This document shows positions 1 through 8,117 of a stretch of 64,000 nucleotides of DNA, one piece after another (position 1 is the first letter of the stretch; each line of letters opens with the position of its first letter). The notes under the pieces are model-generated. The model was not told the origin of the DNA. It searched no databases and worked only from the letters and a program-made list of their open reading frames with translations. Both the position numbers and the translations under genes were made by a program. Source of the DNA: Paucibacter sp. Y2R2-4 (GTDB lineage: Bacteria > Pseudomonadota > Gammaproteobacteria > Burkholderiales > Burkholderiaceae_C); contig NZ_JAJIRO010000003.1 in NCBI RefSeq assembly GCF_025717535.1, positions 62,001 to 126,000 on the forward strand. Reading direction: 5' to 3'.

Positions 1-1110
1 GGCATTGAAGAGCTTGATGGCTTGAGCGCCGCGCAGCGATTCCAGGAAATGGCTGTTCTGCTTGGCCTCATGCACCAAGGCTTCTTCCGAGGCCTCGCGC
101 AGCGGCCTGAAGAAGGCCCAGCGCAGCAGGCCATAGCCAGCCACCGCCAGCAGCGCCACCGCGCTCAAACTCGGGCTGTAGACCGCCATCATGGCCAGGG
201 TGATCAGCACCATCAGGCCATCCAACACCGCTTCGGCGAAGCGGGTGGAGAGGGTGCGTTGGATCTGCTGCACGCTGCCAAAGCGCGACCAGATATCGCC
301 CAGATGGCGCTTTTCAAACCAAGCCAGGGGCAGGCGCAGCAAATGGCCGAAAACCTGGGTCAGCCACTGCACATTCAAATTGGCTGAGAGATACAGCACC
401 GCCCAGGAGCGCAAAGCGCCCACCGCCACTTGCAAGCCGACCAAGAGCCCAAAGCCCAGGCCCAGTGTGACCAGCAGGTCGCGGTCGGCGCTGACCAAGA
501 CGCCATCCACCACCCATTGCAGGAAAAAGGGCGAAAGCAGGGCCAGCGTCTCCAGAGCCAGCGCCAGGCCCAAGATCTCCAGCAGCGAGCGTTTCAGGCC
601 GATGATGGGGCCGAACAACTGCCGCCAGCGCAGGCGTGGGGCAGGGGGCTGCGGGTTGAAATTCGCCGCCGGGCGCAGCTCCATCGCTACGCCGGTGAAA
701 TGCGCTGATAGCTCTTTCAGCTTCATGCGCCGGGCGCCATGGGCCGGGTCGTGAATCAAGGCCTGTTCGCCCCGCACCTCGACCAGCACCACAAAATGAT
801 TGAAGTCCCAGTGCAAGATGGCCGGCCATTGCAACTGCGCCAAATGTTCGGGCTCGGCCCGCAAGGCCCGGCTGCTCAGGCCCAAATCGGACGCCATGCG
901 CACCAAGTCCGCCATGGTGGCGCCCTTGAGCGAGAGCGAAAAGCGCGCCCGCAGCTGGGCGAGATCCAGATGCAGCCGGTGGCGATGCGCCACCATCGCC
1001 AAGCAGGCCAGGCCGCATTCGGCCGCCTCGGTCTGCAATAGCAGCGGCGTGCGCGAACGCGGGCCTCGCCAGCCCAGATGCAAGCGTTGAAACAAGCTCA
1101 GTTCAGACAC
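1..1110 (-). CDS. C39-peptidase ABC exporter for double-glycine peptides (partial)
   Basis: Inner-membrane ABC transporter of the CvaB/LagD type, which cuts a double-glycine leader and exports the mature peptide. It reads from a GTG at 1108-1110, overlapping the end of the HlyD gene by 8 bases, and stays open to the left edge (370 codons seen). Residues about 20-135 are a C39 cysteine peptidase: Gln26, catalytic Cys32 in TEAAECGLAC, His105 in DFNHFVVL and Asp121 in HDPA. From about residue 165 the exporter membrane domain follows, up to LESLRGAQAIKLFN at the edge. The nucleotide-binding domain lies outside the window. The peptide gene at 2430-2603 is its obvious substrate candidate. Family assignment is firm; the substrate is inferred. 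Confidence 0.93.
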   Translation of the reverse strand, partial: MSELSLFQRLHLGWRGPRSRTPLLLQTEAAECGLACLAMVAHRHRLHLDLAQLRARFSLSLKGATMADLVRMASDLGLSSRALRAEPEHLAQLQWPAILHWDFNHFVVLVEVRGEQALIHDPAHGARRMKLKELSAHFTGVAMELRPAANFNPQPPAPRLRWRQLFGPIIGLKRSLLEILGLALALETLALLSPFFLQWVVDGVLVSADRDLLVTLGLGFGLLVGLQVAVGALRSWAVLYLSANLNVQWLTQVFGHLLRLPLAWFEKRHLGDIWSRFGSVQQIQRTLSTRFAEAVLDGLMVLITLAMMAVYSPSLSAVALLAVAGYGLLRWAFFRPLREASEEALVHEAKQNSHFLESLRGAQAIKLFNA

Positions 1111-2359
1111 GATGGGCCAGGCTCAAGAGCGGCTCAAAAATCCACTCGATCAGCCGGCGCCGCTCCAGCAGCACATCGGCCTCCAACTGCATGCCGGCCG
1201 ACAGCGGCTGGGCTTCGCCATAGGCTTGGACCGTTTGGGCGTCGAGGCCGACGGTGACACGATACAGCGGTTCGCTCTGCTGGCTCTGGCTGAGCGCGGC
1301 CGGCAGGTGCAAGGTGGCCAGCTCGGCCGGCAGCAAAGGTGTGCGCGAGACCTGCAGCACCCGGCCGTATTGCAGGCCGAATTTTTGGTAGGGAAAGGCC
1401 TGGTAGCGCAGATGCACCGACTGCTGGGGGCGCAAGAAGCCCACCGCGCTAGAGGGCGCATAGAGCTGCGCCTGCATCTCGGTGCGAGCCGGCAAAAGGC
1501 TGGCCAGGGCGGCACCGCTGGCCACGCTTTGGCCGGGTTCGGCCAGCAAGGTGGCCACGATGCCATCGCTGGGCGCGCGCAGCACCAGGCGGCGGCGGTT
1601 CTCGGTTTCCAGGCCGAGGCGGCCCAGCTCGGCCCGGTCACGGGCAATCTCGCCCTGCAGCACCTCGGCTCGCAGCGGCAATTGGCGCGCCTCGCTTTGC
1701 GTGGCCTGCAAGTCGCGCTGCAGCGACTCGCGCTGCCGCTCCAGCGCTTGGCCCTGGGCCTTCAAGGCCAAGAGATCTTCGCGTTTGCTTTGCAGCTGTG
1801 CGGCAGAGATGAAGTTGTCTCGGCTGAGTTGCTCCTGGCGCGCCAAAGTCTCGCTCGCCAGCGCCAGTCTTTCGGCCTGCAGGCTGCTTTCCGCCTTCAG
1901 CAACTGCAGCTCTCGCTCCAGCCCCAGCCTGCGCTGATTCAGCGCTTGCTGCTGAGTGTGCGCTAACTGGCGCTCTTGTTCGGCGGTGTTTTGCAGGCTG
2001 TCTTGGCTGGCCGTCAGATTGCGGGCGATGCCCTCATTGCTCTGGCTGGTGCTGTCCAGGCTCAGCACAAACAAGACATCGCCGGCCTTCACCGACTGGC
2101 CTTCGCTGACCTCGCGCTGCAAGACGGTGGCCGGCTGCACGCTGCTGTTTTGAATGCGCAGCACCCCGCGATCGGGCACGAGGCTGCCGCTGATGCGGGC
2201 CTTGCGGGTGGTCTCTGCCAGCGTCAAAAAGGCGCCAACGCCGATGACGGCCGTGATGGCCAGGGCACTCAGCAGTCGGAGTGACAAAGGGCGCAGCAAT
2301 TGAATGCTGCCCAGCCAAGCTTGTTGCTGGCCAAGGAGGGCTTGAGAACGAAAAAGCAT
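1103..2359 (-). CDS. HlyD-family secretion adaptor for the peptide exporter
   Basis: Periplasmic adaptor (membrane fusion protein) expected to bridge the C39 ABC exporter to an outer-membrane channel. The 418-residue protein has one membrane segment near residues 28-48, then a lipoyl-like half beginning ISGSLVPDRGVLRIQ. A long Gln/Glu/Arg-rich coiled-coil hairpin spans roughly residues 100-260, followed by the second lipoyl half (LRAPSDGIVATLLAEPGQSV) and a beta-barrel region. This is the layout of CvaA-type bacteriocin adaptors. The stop overlaps the exporter start, so the two are translationally coupled. It lies 70 bases after the peptide gene. No TolC gene sits beside it; the one at 18216 belongs to a metal-efflux operon. 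Confidence 0.9.
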   Translation of the reverse strand: MLFRSQALLGQQQAWLGSIQLLRPLSLRLLSALAITAVIGVGAFLTLAETTRKARISGSLVPDRGVLRIQNSSVQPATVLQREVSEGQSVKAGDVLFVLSLDSTSQSNEGIARNLTASQDSLQNTAEQERQLAHTQQQALNQRRLGLERELQLLKAESSLQAERLALASETLARQEQLSRDNFISAAQLQSKREDLLALKAQGQALERQRESLQRDLQATQSEARQLPLRAEVLQGEIARDRAELGRLGLETENRRRLVLRAPSDGIVATLLAEPGQSVASGAALASLLPARTEMQAQLYAPSSAVGFLRPQQSVHLRYQAFPYQKFGLQYGRVLQVSRTPLLPAELATLHLPAALSQSQQSEPLYRVTVGLDAQTVQAYGEAQPLSAGMQLEADVLLERRRLIEWIFEPLLSLAHRV

Positions 2360-2370
2360 GGGGCCGGTCT

Positions 2371-2387
2371 GAGGCCGTGTCAGCCTC
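2371..2387 (-). other. Short hairpin between peptide gene and secretion genes
   Basis: A 5-bp perfect stem (GAGGC / GCCTC) with a 7-base loop lies in the 70-base gap between the peptide gene and the HlyD gene. A hairpin here could protect the upstream mRNA or reduce readthrough so that the peptide is made in excess of its exporter, as in many bacteriocin operons. The stem is short and has no U tract, so it may be chance. Confidence 0.25.
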
Positions 2388-2429
2388 TAGCCTCCCCATG
2401 CAAAAGCGATGACAGCGAATACAACTGAA

Positions 2430-2603
2430 TTACCAAGATCCCTTTGGCGAGGGCTCGGTTGAAATCGGAGCACTAGCCGCACCCCAGGTACCTTTAGGAG
2501 ATCCGCCTCCACTGACCAACTTGAGCAAGCTGGCGTCTAACTCAACTGGACCTGCGTGGTTAGGTTTCTGTTGATCGTTCAGTGTCGATTGATGGTTCTG
2601 CAT
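2430..2603 (-). CDS. Double-glycine leader peptide precursor (bacteriocin- or signal-like)
   Basis: A 57-residue precursor read from ATG 2601-2603; the frame is also open to a GTG at 2637-2639. The leader ends ELDASLLKLVSGG, with Leu at -12, Leu at -7, Val at -4 and Gly at -2 and -1, exactly the rule for C39-peptidase substrates. Cleavage would release a 24-residue peptide beginning GSPKGTWG and ending PSPKGSW. It is rich in Gly, Ser and Pro, has no Cys and has Trp at both repeat units. The near-duplicate SPKGTW/SPKGSW motif at the two ends is unusual. The exporter genes follow directly, and a LuxR gene and a lux-box-like dyad lie upstream. I do not recognise the mature peptide; bacteriocin, autoinducing peptide or other secreted peptide are all possible. 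No modification enzyme is visible nearby. Confidence 0.75.
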   Translation of the reverse strand: MQNHQSTLNDQQKPNHAGPVELDASLLKLVSGGGSPKGTWGAASAPISTEPSPKGSW

Positions 2604-2673
2604 GGCTGATTCCGAGGGTTGGCGTGCGGTGAGGTGCACAAAGGCATTTCAGCAAGCCAGACCCAAACAGGTA

Positions 2674-2691
2674 ACTGTCAACTCTTACAGT
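2674..2691 (-). promoter_or_regulatory. Lux-box-like dyad upstream of the peptide gene
   Basis: ACTGTCAACTCTTACAGT is a perfect 5-bp inverted repeat with an 8-base spacer. It contains CTG-N10-CAG, the core of LuxR-family operators. It lies between luxR and the peptide gene, 71 bases before the peptide ATG. If it acts at the usual position centred near -42, transcription would start near 2640. That would favour the ATG at 2603 over the GTG at 2639. A weak -10 (TGAAAT, four of six) sits about where expected. A match this short can occur by chance. Confidence 0.4.
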
Positions 2692-2716
2692 GTGCAGAAA
2701 AACAGCAGGCAGAACT

Positions 2717-3430
2717 CTAGCGTATCAAGCCCAAGCGCAAGGCCTTCAGAACCGCTTGATGCTTGTTGTTACATCCCAGCTTACGCATGCCGTTGCTGAT
2801 GTGAAGAACAGCGGTTCGCTCAGTGATGCTCATGATGGTGCCGACTTCCCAGGCCGTCTTGCCATCCATGGTCCAACGCAATGCTTCCAACTCTCGGGGG
2901 GTTAGGTGGGGGCGTTCGAGTTGTTGTTCGGGGGGTAGCAAAACGCGCAAGGCCGTATCCATCGCGTGCACTGCGAACAACTGCATGTCTGCCACCATGC
3001 GAGTGAGCTGCACTGGATCGCTTGGCAGATCATCACTTCGATCCATACCTAGCAGGAAGTGGCGACCTTCTGGCAGGTGTAAAGCAAGGCAAATCCCCGT
3101 TCGGTATCCGTATCGAGCCTGGACTTCCCACAGTTCTCCGGCCCCTTGGTCCACATAGGTCTTTTGATTCCATACGATGGGCACGCTTTGCTTTTTGCAG
3201 TGCTGCATGACGGGATCACGCATACCCAGCGCCGGATCATTCCAAGCTTCAGAGAATCCTGGGGGGCAGTTATCCACGCTGATGAACTCAGACCGGCCCA
3301 GGGCGTGGTCTACCACGGTCATGGCATTGAAGGTCTCGAATTCCATAGCCTTGGTGAAGCGTTCAACCTCTTGGAAAAACGCATCCCGGCTACGGGCTTC
3401 AAGCACCGACTGGTATCCCCCCTGCAGCAT
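2717..3430 (-). CDS. LuxR-type regulator with variant autoinducer-binding domain
   Basis: Transcription regulator with an N-terminal autoinducer-binding domain (about 15-165) and a C-terminal GerE/LuxR helix-turn-helix beginning LTPRELEALRW. From ATG 3428-3430 it has 237 residues, normal for the family; the frame is open upstream to a TTG at 3589. Aligned to TraR with a constant offset of two, D70 and W85 are kept (Asp72 in MRDPVM, Trp87 in VPIVW). W57 is Phe59 and Y61 is Trp63 (GFSEAW). Loss of these two aromatics marks LuxR solos such as the OryR/PipR group, where W57 is Met and Y61 is Trp. No luxI gene is present in the window. It lies upstream of the peptide gene on the same strand and probably controls it. 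The ligand is unknown. Confidence 0.9.
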   Translation of the reverse strand: MLQGGYQSVLEARSRDAFFQEVERFTKAMEFETFNAMTVVDHALGRSEFISVDNCPPGFSEAWNDPALGMRDPVMQHCKKQSVPIVWNQKTYVDQGAGELWEVQARYGYRTGICLALHLPEGRHFLLGMDRSDDLPSDPVQLTRMVADMQLFAVHAMDTALRVLLPPEQQLERPHLTPRELEALRWTMDGKTAWEVGTIMSITERTAVLHISNGMRKLGCNNKHQAVLKALRLGLIR

Positions 3431-3604
3431 CACTCCGCTTTCGTCCAAAGGCTGTCGCGTCCAGGCTAGGACGAGCGACTCCACCGTTGCATCCCTGACA
3501 AGGTTTACAGCTAGCAAGCCGAGCCGCTCGTCTGCACACTGAGTGAACTTTAGACGAACGGCCGAAGACTGCTGCTTCCACCCCCTCAACCACTATTTTT
3601 AGAT

Positions 3605-3973
3605 ATGACCCCAGCCTGGATTGTGTACGCTTGGCCTAGAGTTTTGTGCGAGGCGCAACGTGCGCCGAATCTGCAGTTCGCGCATTTGAGTACGCAAGTG
3701 TTGGTGGCAGGCGACGGCCGGCGGCCTTCCCTGGGGCAAACCCTGTGGCAAGGGGCCGAGGGTCAGGCCGTGGCCGGTGTAGCCTGGGATTGGATCAGCC
3801 TGCCGCCCGGCGTGGTGGCCATGGTCGATCCCATGGCCTTGATCACCAATTTGCAGTTCCTCAATGCCGATGGCGAGGTGCTGGCTCCGATGGAGTCGGT
3901 GCTGCAATTGAATGAAATCGTCCACGCTTTGCCTTGGCAGCATGAGGTGCAGCGCGCCCTCGGCCTGCATTGA
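3605..3973 (+). CDS. Conserved hypothetical protein
   Basis: A 122-residue soluble protein starting at ATG 3605, divergent from the LuxR gene and convergent with the sensor kinase. It contains WDWISLPPGVVAMVDPMALI and a C-terminal NEIVHALPW segment. There is no signal peptide or membrane segment, and I recognise no domain. The opposite strand is also open over almost the same interval. The plus strand is preferred because its translation has balanced hydrophobic and charged segments, while the antisense product is rich in His, Gln and Arg like the other antisense frames here. Function unknown. Confidence 0.6.
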   Translation: MTPAWIVYAWPRVLCEAQRAPNLQFAHLSTQVLVAGDGRRPSLGQTLWQGAEGQAVAGVAWDWISLPPGVVAMVDPMALITNLQFLNADGEVLAPMESVLQLNEIVHALPWQHEVQRALGLH

Positions 3974-3996
3974 ATGGCAAGCGGCTAGCTATGCGC

Positions 3997-5811
3997 TCAT
4001 AGCCACAGGCCAAAGCTGCTGCCCTGGCCGAGCGTGCTCTTGATCTCTAGCCGTCCGCCCATCAGTTCGAGCAGCTCTTTGACGATGCTGACGCCCAGGC
4101 CGGTGCCCGGGATATGGCCCGAGGTGTCGGCGCGGAAGAAGCGTTCGCCCATGCGCGCCAGATGTTCGGCCGACAGTCCGATGCCCTGATCGCGAATCTC
4201 GATGCCATAACGGCTGCGGCCCTCGTCCGGCCCGCTCGATGCCGCCGCCAAGAGCCGGATGCTCACCGGCTCACCGCCGGGCGAGTACTTGTAAGCATTG
4301 GAGAGGGTGTTGAGCAGAATCTGTTGCATCTTCTGCCGGTCCACCGAGACCGGCATCGGTCCGGGCGCCGGCCCCACTTCGGGCGCTGCACGGCCCTGCG
4401 GCGGTTTGTAGTCGCTCAGCACATGGTGGAGCAACTCGCCCAGATCCAGCAGCTCAAAGTGCAGGTCCGCTGCGCCGCGCGCCTCGATGCGGGCCAGGTC
4501 CAACAACTCGTTCAAGATGTTGATCATCAGCTTGCTCTGCCGATGAATGCGGTTCAGCAAATCCAGGCGTTTGGCCTCGCTGAACTCGCGGTTCAGCAGC
4601 AGCTCGACGAAGCCGAAGATGCTGGCCATGGGCGTGCGCAACTCATGCGCGGCCAGTGAGAGGAACTCGGACTTCATCCGGTCAAGTTCATGCTGACGGG
4701 TCTCGTCCCGCACATAGAGCACCAGGCTGACCGCCGAGGCCGTCGGCTGGCGCCCGCTGATGGCCAGCACGCGAGGCCGGTCGCCGCGCAGGGTCAGGCT
4801 TTGCCCCTCCGGCCCAAAGCTGGCGGCCAGGCCCGAGAACTCATGGGCGTCGAGGGCGCGTTCGCGCAGCTTGGCGTCCAGACCCAGATCGTCCAGGCCC
4901 AGCACCTCGTCTTCGCGCAGATCGGTCAGGCGCAGAAAAGCCTGGTTGCTGAACTCGATCTTGCCGGCTCGGTTGAAGGTCAGCAGCCCATCGGGGCTGT
5001 TGGCAAAGATGGCGCCGAGCTGGTCGTTTTGAGCCGCCAGCTGGCGCACTTGGGCCAGATGGGTGTCGACGCTGTCGTGCAGCAAGATCATGTGTTGCTG
5101 CAGCAGCACCGAGGTGTCGTTCAAGGCCCGGCGCAGTTCCAGAAACTCTTGCGGGCCGCTCAGCTCCAGCTTGGCGTGGCCCAAGTCGTCGGCCAACTCG
5201 GTGGCAAAGCGGCGCGCTTCGTCCAGGCTGGCCATGGGGCGGCGCAAAAAGCTCCGCAGCAGCCAGTGGCACAAAAGCACCGCGATCACGGCCACGAAGA
5301 AGGTGTTGAGCCAGATGCTGTGGCCCAGTTGCCGCAGCGCTGTCAGGTCAAACTCAATGCAGATCCAGGCCAACAGCCGTTCGCCCGCCAGCACCGGTTG
5401 CCAGGCGATCAGCCGCGAGCCATCGGGCGAGGTCGCCATTTGCGGCAACAAGGCGCTGGGCATGTTCTCTTGCGGCTTGAGCACCACCTGGGCGGCTTGC
5501 CCGGCTTCGTGCTGCACCTCGCTGAGGCTCTGGCCTTGAGGACCAAAGATGCCGATGCGACGCACCGGTTCGATGTCCGCAAAGGACAAAGCCAGCGCCT
5601 GCAGTGCCTCCGGGTTGCTGGTGATGATCAGATTGGTGCTGGCTTCGCTGAGGCCACGGGCCAGCATGCGAGCCTCGCTTTCGACCGCTTGGCGGGCGCG
5701 TGACTGTTGCTGCTGCGCGCTGAAGGCACTCAGCACACCGAGGGCTAGCAAGAGCAGCAGGCCGAAGATCAGGCTGAGCTGATGCTTGAAGGTGCGCGGC
5801 CACAGGCGCAT
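3997..5811 (-). CDS. Membrane sensor histidine kinase with PAS domain
   Basis: Two-component sensor kinase of 604 residues. A membrane segment at about 10-29 and a second near 165-185 enclose a periplasmic sensing region. A HAMP-like linker and coiled coil follow, then a PAS domain at about 265-365 (LGAIFANSPDGLLTFN). The kinase core has phospho-acceptor His389 in AAHELRTPM, an N box (NTLSNAYKYSPGG), G1 (DQGIGL), F box (RFFRAD) and G2 (GTGLGVSIV). The protein ends right after the ATPase domain, with no receiver domain. No response regulator gene lies next to it, so it is an orphan whose partner and signal are unknown. Confidence 0.92.
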   Translation of the reverse strand: MRLWPRTFKHQLSLIFGLLLLLALGVLSAFSAQQQQSRARQAVESEARMLARGLSEASTNLIITSNPEALQALALSFADIEPVRRIGIFGPQGQSLSEVQHEAGQAAQVVLKPQENMPSALLPQMATSPDGSRLIAWQPVLAGERLLAWICIEFDLTALRQLGHSIWLNTFFVAVIAVLLCHWLLRSFLRRPMASLDEARRFATELADDLGHAKLELSGPQEFLELRRALNDTSVLLQQHMILLHDSVDTHLAQVRQLAAQNDQLGAIFANSPDGLLTFNRAGKIEFSNQAFLRLTDLREDEVLGLDDLGLDAKLRERALDAHEFSGLAASFGPEGQSLTLRGDRPRVLAISGRQPTASAVSLVLYVRDETRQHELDRMKSEFLSLAAHELRTPMASIFGFVELLLNREFSEAKRLDLLNRIHRQSKLMINILNELLDLARIEARGAADLHFELLDLGELLHHVLSDYKPPQGRAAPEVGPAPGPMPVSVDRQKMQQILLNTLSNAYKYSPGGEPVSIRLLAAASSGPDEGRSRYGIEIRDQGIGLSAEHLARMGERFFRADTSGHIPGTGLGVSIVKELLELMGGRLEIKSTLGQGSSFGLWL

Positions 5812-6001
5812 GGGGTCGGCTCAGTCCTGCCCGCAGGCCGCTGGGATGGATGCCGCACTGCCAGCGAGGCAGTCATCGGTCGATGCGGGCCTGGGCTCAT
5901 CTGTCTCGTCCGGCGCAAAGCTCAATTCGCCATGCCACATGCGGGTCTCCCGAGGGGCGCCGGAGCTTGTTTTCAAAAACGCGACCAACTCCGGCTTGAG
6001 T

Positions 6002-6022
6002 GCGATCGATCATAGCGATCGC
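6002..6022. repeat. Inverted repeat in the intergenic region after natB
   Basis: GCGATCG and CGATCGC form a 7-bp inverted repeat with a 7-base loop. It sits in the 310-base interval 5812-6121 between the start of the sensor kinase and the end of natB. The rest of the interval shows no convincing gene. It must hold the sensor-kinase promoter and the natB transcript end. The repeat could be a terminator stem without a U tract or a protein-binding site. Confidence 0.4.
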
Positions 6023-6121
6023 CTCGCAAGCCTTGCAATAAAGTTGGGCGGCATTTCCGTGCATTCGCCGCACGGCAAGGCCCGGCCCGCCAGACTGTTC
6101 AGGCCAGCCGGGTCTTGCGTT

Positions 6122-7305
6122 TCAGCGAGACACAGCGCCGCGCATCGAGCGCGCCACAAACAAGAGACAGCCGGCGGTCAGCCCCAAGCCCACCAGCACG
6201 CTGGGCAGCACTTGCATCAAGCCAAGTGGCTCACCTTTCAAGACCAGCATCATCAAAGTGTTCTGGGCCAGACCTGGCATCCACAAATACCAAGGTGCGT
6301 CGCCGCCAGGGTTGAGCATGCTGACCATGGGCGCCATGCCCACCAAGGTGATCACCAGGGCGCTGCCGGCTTGGGCCTCTTTGAAAGTCTTGGAGCGAAT
6401 CGCAAACGCCATCAAGAGCGCGCCCAAGCCCGCCGCCAGCGGCAGCTGCAGCAACAAGAAGGCCACGACCTCTCGCCCGCCGAACTGGAACATGGCTTGC
6501 AAGCTGTCGCTCCTGAGCAGCCACTGCGCCGGGATGAAGCTCAGGCAAGACAGCACCGCCACCAACATGCCCAGCAAGGCCACCGCGCCCCATTTGCCCA
6601 GCACCAGGGCCAGGTGTTGCACCGGGTTCATCAGCAAGGGCTCCAGCGAGCCGCGCTCGCGTTCACCGGCGGTGCTGTCTAGTGCCGCCGTGAGCGCGCC
6701 GTAAAGCACGGCCATGATGATGAACATCGGGATGATGCTGGTGATGCGGGTGGCGCGGGCCTGGGCGCTGGCCAAGTCGCGCTCTTCCACCTGCACCGGC
6801 TGCAGCAGCTCGGTCGATACGCCGCGCAAGGCCAGATTCAGCGAGGCCCGTTCGCGGTTGAAGCCGTTCATCAATCGGTTCAAGCTGCCGACGCCGCTGT
6901 TGGCGCGCTGGTTGGCGCTGTCGCTGACCAGCTCCACGGTGGGCTGCTGGCCGGCTCGCAGCTTGGGCTCGAAGTCTTTGTCCAAGACCAGCACCGGTTC
7001 CAGCAGCTTGTTGTCGCGCAAGCGCTTTTCGTAGTCTGCCGGCGCTGTCTTGATGGTGTAGGTCTGGCGCTGCAGATAGTTCTGCAGCGTTGGCGCATGC
7101 TCGATGCCGGCCACCATGATCTCGCGCTTGTCGGCGCGCTCTTCCAGCGAGCTGATCAGGCCCGACAAGGCCAAGAGCAGCAGCGGCCCCATCAGCACCG
7201 CCGGCACCGTCAAGCGCAGCAGGGTGCGGCGGTCGCGCAAGGCGTCGACCACTTCCTTGCTCAGCACAGTCCAAAAATGCCGCAGCATCGTCGTGTTTGC
7301 TTGGC

Positions 7306-7309
<4 letters not shown>
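6122..7309 (-). CDS. natB: ABC-2 type transporter permease, NatB-like
   Basis: Membrane subunit of a two-gene ABC exporter of the NatAB type (sodium efflux in Bacillus; substrate here unproven). The 395-residue protein has an N-terminal membrane helix at about 32-52 and a large extracytoplasmic domain to about residue 185. A cluster of about five membrane helices follows, with the conserved ABC-2 segment GERERGSLEPLLMNPV between the first two. This long loop after helix 1 is typical of NatB and CcmB-like permeases. The start codon overlaps the stop of the ATPase gene (ATGA), so the pair is translationally coupled. Confidence 0.85.
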
Positions 7310-8115
<806 letters not shown>

Positions 8116-8117
8116 GG

